Of a DNA stretch of 42,443 nt, positions 1-8,490 are shown one piece after another. The stretch spans positions 1-42,443 of the forward strand of contig JAOULS010000003.1 in the NCBI GenBank assembly GCA_029881895.1. Direction: 5' to 3'. Numbering within the stretch: the first letter of the stretch is position 1; each line of letters opens with the position of its first letter. The translations under genes and the position numbers were made by a program. The stretch comes from Cyclobacteriaceae bacterium (GTDB lineage: Bacteria; Bacteroidota; Bacteroidia; Cytophagales; Cyclobacteriaceae). Below the pieces are notes generated by a model. The model had not been told where the DNA came from, searched no databases, and was given only the letters and a program-made list of their open reading frames with translations.

Positions 1-10
1 CTTCCGATCT
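1..10. other. Probable Illumina adapter remnant
   Basis: The first ten bases, CTTCCGATCT, are identical to the 3' end of the Illumina TruSeq adapter. They sit exactly at the edge of the window, inside the reading frame of ftsK. This is best read as untrimmed adapter at a contig end rather than genomic DNA; genomic sequence would start at base 11. Confidence 0.85.
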
Positions 11-1689
11 ATTGGACTGTTTCAAACAAAGAGGATGTATCTAAAAAGAAAGTGATTACAGATGAAAAGCCTACGTTAGAGCTTGATGTAGAGGTTGCTG
101 AACCAGAACAAGTAGAAGAACAACCAGAGTTAGAGCTTGAAACTGTGTCAACTGAAGAAAAAACGGTTATCTCACAAGAGAATTATGACCCTACTTTAGA
201 CTTGGGGTCATATCAATATCCTTTATTGAGTTTGTTGGACGATCACAAATCAGGAAAGGCACAGGTGAGTAAAGAAGAGTTAGAACAAAATAAGGACAAA
301 ATTGTAGAAACACTTATTAATTTTAAAATTGGTATTTCAAGCATAAAAGCTACTATTGGCCCAACGGTTACGTTGTACGAAATAGTTCCAGAGGCGGGGG
401 TAAAAATATCTAAGATTAAAAATTTAGAGGACGATATAGCACTGAGTTTGGCTGCGTTAGGGATTAGAATTATAGCTCCCATACCTGGAAAAGGCACCAT
501 AGGTATAGAAGTGCCTAATAAAAATCGTGAAATGGTAGGGATGCGTTCTGTGATGAGTGTAGATAGGTTTATGAATTCAACTAAGGAACTACCTGTTGCT
601 ATCGGAAAAACAATTTCGAACGAAGTTTTTGTTTTAGATTTAGCAAAAATGCCTCATATATTAATGGCAGGAGCAACTGGGCAAGGAAAATCTGTAGGGT
701 TGAATGCCTTATTGGTGTCATTACTATATAAAAAGCATCCATCACAACTAAAATTTATATTAGTTGACCCTAAAAAAGTTGAACTGTCTCTTTTTAGTAA
801 AATTGAAAGACATTTTTTGGCGATGCTTCCAGATGGAGAAGAAGCGATTATTACGGATACAAAAAAAGTAGTAAATACGTTGAACTCCCTTTGTATTGAA
901 ATGGATCAACGCTATGACTTACTGAAAGATGCTGGCGCTAGAAATTTGAAAGAATATAACGACAAGTTTGTGAAGCGAAGGTTGAACCCTGAGAAAGGAC
1001 ATCGTTTTATGCCCTATATAGTATTAGTGATTGATGAACTTGCAGATTTGATGATGACTGCGGGCAAGGAAGTGGAAACTCCTATTGCACGATTGGCGCA
1101 ATTAGCAAGAGCTATTGGTATTCATTTAGTTGTAGCGACACAACGACCTTCTGTAAATGTAATTACAGGGATTATAAAAGCTAATTTCCCAGCGAGACTA
1201 TCATTTAAAGTAACCTCTAAAATTGATTCGAGAACGATATTAGATTCGGGAGGTGCAGACCAACTCATAGGGATGGGAGACATGTTATTTTCACAGGGAT
1301 CCGATATTATACGTTTACAATGTGCCTTTGTGGATACTGATGAAGTTGAAAAAATATGTGATTATATAGGAGAGCAAAGAGGGTATGAATCGGCATATAT
1401 GCTACCAGAGTTTGTTGGAGACGAAGAAGGTGGAGCAAAATCGGATGTAGATTTGTCTGACCGAGATGCACTATTTGAAGAAGCCGCAAGAGTGATTGTG
1501 TTGCATCAGCAAGGAAGTACTTCTCTTATTCAACGAAAGTTGAAATTGGGGTATAATAGAGCAGGAAGATTGATTGATCAGTTGGAAGCAGCAGGGATAG
1601 TAGGTCAGTTTGAAGGTAGTAAAGCACGAGAAGTATTAATACCCGATGAGTATAGTTTGGAACAGTTATTGAGAGACATAGATAATTAA
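1..1689 (+). CDS. ftsK: DNA translocase FtsK, 3' part (5' truncated)
   Basis: The frame is open to the window edge, so the gene is 5' truncated. The GTG at 52 is not a convincing start, and bases 1-10 are probably adapter. About 560 residues remain of a protein that is usually around 800. The N-terminal membrane anchor is missing; a short acidic linker, the alpha/beta motor and the gamma domain are present. The Walker A motif GATGQGKS is at 670-693 and Walker B (LVIDELAD) near 1024-1047. A C-terminal winged-helix gamma domain (about 1460-1680) would read KOPS-like sites. FtsK pumps DNA and helps resolve chromosome dimers at the division septum. It is followed after 18 bases by lolA, a common pairing in Bacteroidota. 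Confidence 0.95.
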   Translation, partial: LPIYWTVSNKEDVSKKKVITDEKPTLELDVEVAEPEQVEEQPELELETVSTEEKTVISQENYDPTLDLGSYQYPLLSLLDDHKSGKAQVSKEELEQNKDKIVETLINFKIGISSIKATIGPTVTLYEIVPEAGVKISKIKNLEDDIALSLAALGIRIIAPIPGKGTIGIEVPNKNREMVGMRSVMSVDRFMNSTKELPVAIGKTISNEVFVLDLAKMPHILMAGATGQGKSVGLNALLVSLLYKKHPSQLKFILVDPKKVELSLFSKIERHFLAMLPDGEEAIITDTKKVVNTLNSLCIEMDQRYDLLKDAGARNLKEYNDKFVKRRLNPEKGHRFMPYIVLVIDELADLMMTAGKEVETPIARLAQLARAIGIHLVVATQRPSVNVITGIIKANFPARLSFKVTSKIDSRTILDSGGADQLIGMGDMLFSQGSDIIRLQCAFVDTDEVEKICDYIGEQRGYESAYMLPEFVGDEEGGAKSDVDLSDRDALFEEAARVIVLHQQGSTSLIQRKLKLGYNRAGRLIDQLEAAGIVGQFEGSKAREVLIPDEYSLEQLLRDIDN

Positions 1690-1707
1690 TTAGAATAAAT
1701 AAAAAAA

Positions 1708-2358
1708 ATGAAAAAATACGCTTACCTATTATTAACACTTTTTATGGGTGTTCAAGTTGTTTCTTTTGCGCAATATGACACTAAAGCAAAAGAAATTTTG
1801 GATGCCATGAGTAATAAGTATAAAAACATATCAGCTTACAAAGCGAAGTTCAGTACATCACTTGTAAACAAAATAGATGGAGTTAATGAAACCTTTAAAG
1901 GTGAAATTACCATTAAAGGAGATAAATATATTCTTTATACAGAAGAACAAACAGTAATAAATAACGGAACTACGGTCTGGACTTATTTACCAGATGTAAA
2001 TGAAGTTAATATTGATGTTTATGATCCTGATGATGATGAGATTACACCCTCAAGTATTTTCGATGAATATAAAAAAGGATATAAATATATTTGGATAGAA
2101 AATACAACTCAAGAAGGTGTAGCTTGTGATGTAGTTGATCTCATTCCAAATGACACAAAAAGCAGTCAATTTTTTAAAATTAAAATGATCATTTCTAGTA
2201 AAGATAAAACACTAAAAAAATGGACGATGTTTGAAAAGTCTGGAAATCAGCATATATATATCATAAGTAATTTTAATAGTAGTATCTCAATATCTGATGC
2301 TGTATTTAAGTTTGATGAAAGTAAATTTCCTGATGTAGAGGTCGTAGATTTGAGATAG
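1708..2358 (+). CDS. lolA: LolA-like outer membrane lipoprotein carrier protein
   Basis: 216 residues with a signal peptide (MKKYAYLLLTLFMGVQVVSF, then AQ). The mature part has the LolA/LolB-like half-barrel pattern: an early amphipathic helix (AKEILDAMSNKYKNISAYKA), then a run of beta strands with a GEITIKGDKYILY segment. LolA carries lipoproteins through the periplasm from LolCDE to the outer membrane. It starts just after ftsK and is probably co-transcribed with it; a strong hairpin terminator follows. The family call rests on fold pattern, length and position. No sorting partner is encoded nearby. Confidence 0.85.
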   Translation: MKKYAYLLLTLFMGVQVVSFAQYDTKAKEILDAMSNKYKNISAYKAKFSTSLVNKIDGVNETFKGEITIKGDKYILYTEEQTVINNGTTVWTYLPDVNEVNIDVYDPDDDEITPSSIFDEYKKGYKYIWIENTTQEGVACDVVDLIPNDTKSSQFFKIKMIISSKDKTLKKWTMFEKSGNQHIYIISNFNSSISISDAVFKFDESKFPDVEVVDLR

Positions 2359-2384
2359 AATAAATTATAGAAAAATAATTTATC

Positions 2385-2424
2385 AAAATACCTCAAGGGA
2401 TTTTCATTCTCTTGAGGTATTTTT
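2385..2424 (+). terminator. Rho-independent terminator after lolA
   Basis: A perfect 13-bp inverted repeat (2385-2397 AAAATACCTCAAG paired with 2411-2423 CTTGAGGTATTTT) with a 13-base loop and a T tract. The A-rich left arm would also let it act on the other strand. It ends only about 6 bases before the pyrF ATG. Confidence 0.85.
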
Positions 2425-2429
2425 GTGTT

Positions 2430-3242
2430 ATGACACGTCAGCAACTCTTTCAACAAATCCAACTAAAAAAATCATATCTATGTGTTGGTCTCGATGCCGA
2501 TATTACTAAAATCCCAAAACACCTTTTGGAAAAAGAGGATCCTATATTTGAGTTTAATAAACAAATAATAGATGCTACGAAAGAATATTGCGTAGCTTAT
2601 AAGCCTAATACCGCTTTTTATGAATCGTTGGGTCCTGATGGTTGGAGGAGTTTGCAAAAAACAGTAGCATATATCCCAAAGGATATTTTCACGATAGCAG
2701 ATGCAAAAAGAGGAGATATTGGAAATACATCTAGGCTATATGCAAAAGCATTTTTTGAAAACATGGACTTTGATTCAATAACAGTTGCGCCATACATGGG
2801 CGAAGATTCTGTAATGCCTTTTTTGGAATTTAATAATAAGTGGGTAATCGTATTAGCCCATACATCTAACAAAGGAAGCATGGATTTTCAACTATTTAAT
2901 GATAAAGGTAAAACGCTATATCAAGAAGTGATTGAAAAAAGTCAACAATGGGCTTCTCCTGATGAGCTGATGTTTGTAGTGGGGGCTACTAGGGCTGATA
3001 AAATTGGCGAAATTAGAAAACTAGCTCCTGATAATTTTTTCTTAGTACCTGGTGTAGGTGCACAAGGGGGCGATTTGGGTGAAGTGTCAAAATATGGCAT
3101 GAATAAGCAATGTGGTCTTTTAGTAAACTCTTCAAGAGGCATTATCTATGCTTCAGATAAAGAAGATTTTGCTGATACAGCAAGAGGTGAATCAAAAAAA
3201 CTTCAGCAACAAATGAGTGAGTACTTGGAGATGTACCTGTAA
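2430..3242 (+). CDS. pyrF: Orotidine 5'-phosphate decarboxylase
   Basis: 270 residues from the ATG at 2430. A TTG at 2412 would add six residues but lies inside the terminator stem, so it was rejected. The enzyme decarboxylates OMP to UMP, the last step of de novo pyrimidine synthesis. The catalytic block [11 protein letters not shown], with the key lysine near residue 93, and the [12 protein letters not shown] phosphate-binding loop are visible. The length and [10 protein letters not shown] motif fit the longer PyrF subfamily (about 270 residues) rather than the 230-residue E. coli type. There is no Shine-Dalgarno sequence, and the leader left after the upstream terminator is almost zero, which is odd. 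Confidence 0.95.
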   Translation: MTRQQLFQQIQLKKSYLCVGLDADITKIPKHLLEKEDPIFEFNKQIIDATKEYCVAYKPNTAFYESLGPDGWRSLQKTVAYIPKDIFTIADAKRGDIGNTSRLYAKAFFENMDFDSITVAPYMGEDSVMPFLEFNNKWVIVLAHTSNKGSMDFQLFNDKGKTLYQEVIEKSQQWASPDELMFVVGATRADKIGEIRKLAPDNFFLVPGVGAQGGDLGEVSKYGMNKQCGLLVNSSRGIIYASDKEDFADTARGESKKLQQQMSEYLEMYL

Positions 3243-3278
3243 GTTTATTAACTTATTCGTTCATTAATCCAATATGTT

Positions 3279-4565
3279 GTGCAGGAAACCTTTTTACATT
3301 TTATTTGGCAATATCAATATTTTGATAAACATAATTTAACTACTACTTCAGGAGTATCAGTCAATATTGTTTCTTCAGGGCATAGTAACCATGATGCAGG
3401 TCCTGATTTCGGTAACTCAAAAATTGTTATTGGCAGGATAAAATGGGCAGGTAATGTGGAAATACATATAAAATCATCGGATTGGTATGCACATCACCAT
3501 GAAATAGACAAAGGGTATGATAACGTGGTGTTACATGTGGTTTGGGAGTTTGATAAGCCTGTATATCGAACAGATGGATCAGAAATTCCAACGCTAGAAT
3601 TGAAAAGTAGAATTGACCCTTTATTGATAAATAACAGTGATAGATTAGTGAATAGCACTAAATCAATTCCTTGCTCTAATCAATTTCCTGCTATTAAAAA
3701 TTTGAGTAAGCAATCGATGATGGATCGTGTGTTGGCGGAACGATTGCAAAGAAAAGCGAAAGAAGTGATGGAGGTTCATGAAAGAACCAATGGTAATTGG
3801 GAGGAATGTGCCTATGTGTTACTTTGCAAAAATTTTGGATTTAAAACAAATGCTCAACCGTTTGAGCAGTTAGCGAGAGCTCTCCCTATAAAGGTGTTGA
3901 GAAAGCACAGCAATACGTTGTTACAGATAGAAGCACTTTTATTCGGTCAGGCAGGTTTTCTTGATAAAATAAGTAATGATTATCAGCAAGAGCTAGAATA
4001 TGAATATCGCTTTCTAGCACATAAATATAAACTTGAGGAAAACAAGCTCAATAAAGAACAATGGAAATTTGCTCGTTTAAGACCTGCGAATTTCCCAACT
4101 ATACGCCTCGCCCAGTTATCTGTGATCCTAAAAAACAGCACAAATTTATTTGCTAGTTTAATAGCATTAAGAAATTTTAAAGAGGTAGAGAAATTATTTA
4201 AAGAAGACCTTTCAAGTTATTGGACAAGTCATTATCAGTTTGGAGAGGAATCAGTAAAAAAAATAGCATCAATTGGGAAGTCTTCAATCGAAAATATTAT
4301 TGTTAATACCATAGTTCCGTTATTAGTTGCATACGGAAAGTCGATAGATGATCAGTCGCTTGTAGATAAGGCAGTATTATTACTCGAGTCTACTGCACCC
4401 GAAAAAAATAAAATCACCCGAAATTGGGACGTTTTAGGTGAAAAAGCTATGTCAGCATATTCTTCTCAAGCTCAAATAGAATTGTTCAATAACTATTGCT
4501 TACAAAAGAAGTGCCTTAAATGTGTCATTGGTTTACAGATTTTGAAAAAAAAAGCAATAATGTGA
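3279..4565 (+). CDS. DUF2851 family protein
   Basis: 428 residues starting at a GTG (3279), chosen because family members begin with a similar M-x-E-x-FLH-x-IWQYQ-F segment. The N-terminal half carries the conserved block HNDAGPDF-like (SNHDAGPDFGNSKI), WAGNVEIHIKSSDWYAH and a VVLHVVWEFD strand, as in DUF2851. The C-terminal half is helical and variable. The family is widespread in Bacteroidota and has no established function that I know of; the H, D and W-rich N-terminal block hints at a nuclease-like or sugar-binding core, which is only a guess. It follows pyrF by 36 bases and abuts the next membrane-protein gene (one base between stop and ATG), so these are probably one transcript. Confidence 0.85.
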   Translation: MQETFLHFIWQYQYFDKHNLTTTSGVSVNIVSSGHSNHDAGPDFGNSKIVIGRIKWAGNVEIHIKSSDWYAHHHEIDKGYDNVVLHVVWEFDKPVYRTDGSEIPTLELKSRIDPLLINNSDRLVNSTKSIPCSNQFPAIKNLSKQSMMDRVLAERLQRKAKEVMEVHERTNGNWEECAYVLLCKNFGFKTNAQPFEQLARALPIKVLRKHSNTLLQIEALLFGQAGFLDKISNDYQQELEYEYRFLAHKYKLEENKLNKEQWKFARLRPANFPTIRLAQLSVILKNSTNLFASLIALRNFKEVEKLFKEDLSSYWTSHYQFGEESVKKIASIGKSSIENIIVNTIVPLLVAYGKSIDDQSLVDKAVLLLESTAPEKNKITRNWDVLGEKAMSAYSSQAQIELFNNYCLQKKCLKCVIGLQILKKKAIM

Positions 4566-4566
4566 A

Positions 4567-5829
4567 ATGATGATTTATATTATTCATGCTGTTATTCTTG
4601 GAAGTGTTATCTATTGGAGCTATAAGAAGCCAAATAGTAGTGAACTGTCGGGCTTCTTTTTCCCCGCAATGCTATTTAAAATTGTAGCGGGCTTAGGTGT
4701 AGGAGTACTTTATTTTTTTTATTATGAAATTGGTGATACAATACTTTATTTCGAAGATGCCAAAAAGGTAAGTGAAGTATTTTACAGTAGTTGGGTGAAT
4801 TATTTTCGATTTCTTTTCGGCTACGATTCTATGGAACTGAATTATATTGATAATTATAGGGCTTTATTATTTGTGAAGTTGATTAGCCCAATAGTTATAT
4901 TCACACAAAACAATTATTGGATTACTTCAGTATATTTATCCCTAATGAGTTTTTATACTTGTTGGTATTTAGTGTTAAACATTAATAAATATTATCATCA
5001 GGTTATTACTGGTGGAGTAGTAGCATTTTTGTTTTTCCCTTCCATTGTTTTTTGGTCTTCAGGAGTGTTAAAAGAAACTATTTCTATGTCCATTATTGTT
5101 GTGTTGTCAGTTTTTTTTATTCAGATAGTAAATGATGAATTTAAACTTCCTGTCAGGAAAGTTGTTCTTGCTTTATTGTTGGTGTTTCTCCTTTTCCAAT
5201 TAAAATACTACTATGCAGCAATTTTTTTAATTGCAACCTTACCAACGTTAATTTTTAAGCTCTTTTCTAAATATTTTAAAATTAAAAATACTGTTTTTAT
5301 TTGGTTGATGCTATTGTTATGTTTCACAGTAGGAGTTTCATATCTTCATCCTAATTTAAGCTTACAACGTGTTATGGATGTTGTAATAGCTAACAACAAG
5401 CTGTACAATCAACATGTTGATTTATCAAAAACGATATATTATTACAATTTAGAGAATACTTTAATTAGTATTTTTATTAATGCACCTTTGGCATTAGTAT
5501 CTGCACTTTTTCGTCCTTTTGTTTTTGAAGTGGGGAGTGTTTTGCAATTTATGTTAGGGGTAGAAAATGTTTTTCTTGTTGCTCTATTTTTAGTATTTCC
5601 CTTTCGGAAAATAAAAATAAAAAAAAATGAATGGCCAGTTATATTAACATGTTTCACCTATATCATTGTTCTGGCAGTACTTTTAGCTTTATCAACTCCA
5701 AATTTCGGAACGCTATCAAGGTATAGGATTAGTTTTTTGCCATTCTTAGTTGTTTTGTTAAGCTACAATAATCCACTATTAATTAAGTTTTTTGGTTTGA
5801 TGGTTAAAATCGATGTTCGAAAAACGTAA
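4567..5829 (+). CDS. Multi-pass integral membrane protein of unknown function
   Basis: 420 residues with roughly ten or eleven hydrophobic segments spread over the whole length. Short charged loops such as KLPVRK-like and RKIKIKKNEW separate them. An FFPSIVFWSSGVLKE segment near residue 155 resembles loops seen in membrane glycosyltransferases (GT-C) and EpsG/Wzy-type polymerases of Bacteroidota, but I cannot assign a family with confidence. The start is ATG 4567, directly after the DUF2851 stop; a second ATG follows at 4570. The next gene is a NeuD/PglD-type sugar acetyltransferase, which supports, without proving, a role in making or modifying a surface glycan. Confidence 0.8.
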   Translation: MMIYIIHAVILGSVIYWSYKKPNSSELSGFFFPAMLFKIVAGLGVGVLYFFYYEIGDTILYFEDAKKVSEVFYSSWVNYFRFLFGYDSMELNYIDNYRALLFVKLISPIVIFTQNNYWITSVYLSLMSFYTCWYLVLNINKYYHQVITGGVVAFLFFPSIVFWSSGVLKETISMSIIVVLSVFFIQIVNDEFKLPVRKVVLALLLVFLLFQLKYYYAAIFLIATLPTLIFKLFSKYFKIKNTVFIWLMLLLCFTVGVSYLHPNLSLQRVMDVVIANNKLYNQHVDLSKTIYYYNLENTLISIFINAPLALVSALFRPFVFEVGSVLQFMLGVENVFLVALFLVFPFRKIKIKKNEWPVILTCFTYIIVLAVLLALSTPNFGTLSRYRISFLPFLVVLLSYNNPLLIKFFGLMVKIDVRKT

Positions 5830-5839
5830 ATAAATTTTG

Positions 5840-5847
5840 TAACTTTG
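5840..5847 (+). promoter_or_regulatory. -7 box (TAACTTTG) of the acetyltransferase gene
   Basis: TAACTTTG matches the Bacteroidota -7 consensus TAnnTTTG exactly and lies 17 bases before the ATG at 5865. No TTG -33 element was found at the expected 17-23 base spacing. The 5' leader would be very short. Confidence 0.5.
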
Positions 5848-5864
5848 CCCTTTAAAAATAACCT

Positions 5865-6503
5865 ATGGATAACCCAGTAATAATTTTAGGTGCTAATGGC
5901 TTGGGAAAAGCCGCAAAAGAAATTTTCGAAAGTCATGAAATAGTGATTTTTGGATTTTTAGATGATAATAAATCATTGCATAATGCCGAGATCGGAGATG
6001 TGTCAGTATTAGGAAGTACTACTGATGATGGTTATCTGAAATATATTGGCAAAAAATGTCAGGCATTTGTTGCAGAGGACAATAATACTGCTCGGAAATC
6101 AATGGTAAAGGTATTGAATGATCGAAGAAAAGTAATGCCAGTCAATGCTATTCATAGTCAGGCTTATATTTCATCCTCAGCACATATTGGACATGGTAAT
6201 TTTATTAATGCAGGAGTTACTATTGGTGCAAATGCTAAAATAGAAAGCCATTGTCTTTTACATGCTAATTCAGTAATTGATTTTGATGTAGAGATTGGTG
6301 AGTATGTTCAAATAGGAGCAGGATCAATTATTGGCAGTAGTGCTAAGATTGAAAGTGAAGTGTTTATTGGTTCTGGTGCAACAATAGTTTCTGGTGTTAC
6401 CATTGAAAAAGGGGCAAGAATAGGAGCAGGTTCAGTCGTAATCTCTGATGTATCCAAAGGTGACACTGTATTTGGCAACCCTGCGCAACCTATTAAAAAG
6501 TAG
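5865..6503 (+). CDS. NeuD/PglD-family sugar O-acyltransferase
   Basis: 212 residues. The N-terminal domain (about 1-85) begins with a Rossmann-like VIILGANGLGKAAKEIFES segment and FGFLDDN, as in PglD/NeuD proteins. From about residue 95 the chain becomes hexapeptide repeats of a left-handed beta helix (AHIGHGNFINAGVTIGANAK and on), ending in the typical GNPAQPIKK tail. Such enzymes transfer an acetyl group from acetyl-CoA to an amino or hydroxyl group of a nucleotide sugar or sialic acid. No neuB, neuA or aminotransferase gene lies next to it, so the substrate cannot be named. The membrane protein upstream is a likely partner. Confidence 0.85.
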   Translation: MDNPVIILGANGLGKAAKEIFESHEIVIFGFLDDNKSLHNAEIGDVSVLGSTTDDGYLKYIGKKCQAFVAEDNNTARKSMVKVLNDRRKVMPVNAIHSQAYISSSAHIGHGNFINAGVTIGANAKIESHCLLHANSVIDFDVEIGEYVQIGAGSIIGSSAKIESEVFIGSGATIVSGVTIEKGARIGAGSVVISDVSKGDTVFGNPAQPIKK

Positions 6504-6561
6504 TTGCCATCGACATCAGATGATCGTTTTTCAGAAATTAATAAACGCTCTGTATGAAAAT

Positions 6562-6567
6562 AGGAGG
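6562..6567 (+). promoter_or_regulatory. Strong Shine-Dalgarno (AGGAGG) of trhO
   Basis: AGGAGG lies 5 bases before the ATG at 6573. A full consensus Shine-Dalgarno is uncommon in Bacteroidota, and most genes in this window have none. It settles the trhO start. Confidence 0.7.
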
Positions 6568-6572
6568 AAGTT

Positions 6573-7529
6573 ATGAAGAATTATTACATTTTATTGTATT
6601 ACTGCTACACGAAGATTGAGGATCCTGAATTGTTTAAGGAAGAGCATCATCAATTTTGTTTGGATAACAATATTCTAGGACGAATAATTATCGCTTCCGA
6701 AGGTCTAAATGGAACAGTTTCAGGGCTTAAAGAAGATTGTGAGAAATACATGGCTCATGTAAAGGCTGACGCTAGGTTCGATAAATTGGAGTTTAAAATT
6801 GAGGAACATGATGAACATGGTTTTAAAAAACTTCATGTACGCATAAAACCCGAAATTGTTCACTCAGGATTTAGTTATGTAGACCCCACTAAAAAAACAG
6901 GCATACATTTAGAACCTCATCAGTTTAAAGCCATGAAAGACGATGAAGATGTGGTGGTTTTAGATTGTAGGTCAAGTTATGAGTATAATCTAGGAAAGTT
7001 CAACAATGCTGAGACAATGGAAATTGATAATTTTCGTGATATCCCAGCACATATAGATGAACTGAAAGAGAAGTATAAAGGAAAAAAAATAGTCACCTAT
7101 TGTACAGGTGGCATTAAGTGTGAAAAGGCGAGTGCCTATCTGCTAGATCAAGGGTTTGAAAATGTGTATCAGCTTCATGGTGGAATTATTAAATATGGAA
7201 CTGAACAAGGAGGAGAGGATTTTGACGGAAAATGTTATGTCTTTGATAATAGAATTGGTGCAGATATAAATAAAGTGAATCCAGTAGTGGTTTCAGAGTG
7301 TCACATTTGTCACACTAAATCGGATAGAATGGTGAACTGTTGTAACCCTAGTTGTAATATTCATGTTGCTATATGTGAATCCTGTGGTTGGGAGTTAGAT
7401 GGAGCTTGCTCGGTTGAATGCCAATCGAATGAAAATAGAAGACCCTACGATGGTACTGGGTATTATCAAAAGAATACGAATGGTTATAACCCATATATTG
7501 GCTTCTATAGAAAAAAAGATTTCCTATAG
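6573..7529 (+). CDS. trhO: tRNA uridine(34) hydroxylase (rhodanese-related, TrhO/YceA)
   Basis: 318 residues. An N-terminal ferredoxin-like domain (GRIIIASEGLNGTVSG near residue 35) precedes a rhodanese domain (about 120-220) with the active-site loop TYCTGGIKCEKA, catalytic Cys near residue 177. A C-terminal cysteine-rich tail follows (CHICHTK, CCNPSC, CESCGW), probably a metal site. TrhO makes 5-hydroxyuridine at the wobble position of tRNA, using molecular oxygen. The length fits the family. It has a perfect Shine-Dalgarno, unlike its neighbours, and sits alone, with about 70 bases upstream and 54 downstream. Confidence 0.92.
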   Translation: MKNYYILLYYCYTKIEDPELFKEEHHQFCLDNNILGRIIIASEGLNGTVSGLKEDCEKYMAHVKADARFDKLEFKIEEHDEHGFKKLHVRIKPEIVHSGFSYVDPTKKTGIHLEPHQFKAMKDDEDVVVLDCRSSYEYNLGKFNNAETMEIDNFRDIPAHIDELKEKYKGKKIVTYCTGGIKCEKASAYLLDQGFENVYQLHGGIIKYGTEQGGEDFDGKCYVFDNRIGADINKVNPVVVSECHICHTKSDRMVNCCNPSCNIHVAICESCGWELDGACSVECQSNENRRPYDGTGYYQKNTNGYNPYIGFYRKKDFL

Positions 7530-7583
7530 AAGGAATATCAATTCATCTTTTTCATTATATTACTAGTTAAATGTGGTAACAAC

Positions 7584-8438
7584 ATGTCTATTTCTGAAGC
7601 AGATTTGATTTTAAATAAAGATGGTAGTGTATATCACTTAAATCTTAAGCCTGAACACCTTTCAGATACTATTATTACGGTAGGCGATCCTAGCAGAGTG
7701 TATAGAGTAAGCGAGCATTTTGATCAAATTGATTTTGAAATGAATAAACGTGAGTTTATTACACATATAGGTAAATATAAAGGAAAAAAAATAACGGTAA
7801 TTAGTACTGGTATGGGTACTGATAATATTGAAATTTTTCTTAATGAAATTGATGCATTGGCTAATATTGATTTGAAAACGAGAGAAATTAAATCACGAAA
7901 GAAAAAACTTAAAATTATAAGAATAGGAACTTCAGGAGCATTACAGGAAGATATCCCTTTGGGGAGTCATTTGGTTTCTGACTATGCCGTAGGGCTAGAT
8001 ACATTGATGTGTTTTTACAATTTACCCCAAAGTAAATACGAAAAAGACATTGCAGAGGGAATAAAGGAAACTACAGGAGTAGGGTTTACCCCCTATGTCG
8101 TTAGAGGGTCAAGAAGGTTGTTGGAGCAATTTGGTGAGGGAATGATAGTTGGGAATACGGTCACTTGTCCAGGCTTTTATGCTCCACAAGGACGAAAATT
8201 ACGTCTTGAATTAAAGCATCCAAAACTAATCGAGTCATTAAATTATTTCCATAAAGATGATTTTTGGATCACAAATTTTGAAATGGAAACCGCAGGGTAT
8301 TATGCTTTGGCAAAAATGATGGGACATGAAATGTTAAGTGTAAATGCGATTATTGCGAATAGAATAAAAAATAAATTTTCGAAGTCTGTTAATAAAACGG
8401 TAGACTCCTTAATTAAAAAAGTGTTGGACAGAATATGA
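7584..8438 (+). CDS. Nucleoside phosphorylase (uridine phosphorylase-like)
   Basis: 284 residues of the PNP_UDP_1 superfamily. The phosphate-binding motif GDPSRV (about residue 33), the GTSGALQEDIPLGS loop (about 113) and the ribose-binding NFEMETAGYYAL motif (about 230) are all present. These enzymes cleave nucleosides with phosphate to free base and ribose-1-phosphate in the cytoplasm. The sequence resembles the uridine-phosphorylase branch used for pyrimidine salvage in Bacteroidota, but base preference cannot be read safely. It lies in a loose + strand series with no clear functional partner. Confidence 0.88.
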   Translation: MSISEADLILNKDGSVYHLNLKPEHLSDTIITVGDPSRVYRVSEHFDQIDFEMNKREFITHIGKYKGKKITVISTGMGTDNIEIFLNEIDALANIDLKTREIKSRKKKLKIIRIGTSGALQEDIPLGSHLVSDYAVGLDTLMCFYNLPQSKYEKDIAEGIKETTGVGFTPYVVRGSRRLLEQFGEGMIVGNTVTCPGFYAPQGRKLRLELKHPKLIESLNYFHKDDFWITNFEMETAGYYALAKMMGHEMLSVNAIIANRIKNKFSKSVNKTVDSLIKKVLDRI

Positions 8439-8490
8439 GAATAAAAACGGGTTATTATTGTTATTTGAAAAGTTGTTACACAAAAAGTAA

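Noticed and set aside
2412-2429. TTG start giving six extra residues to PyrF
   Set aside because: It lies inside the right arm of the terminator hairpin; the ATG at 2430 gives the usual PyrF N-terminus.
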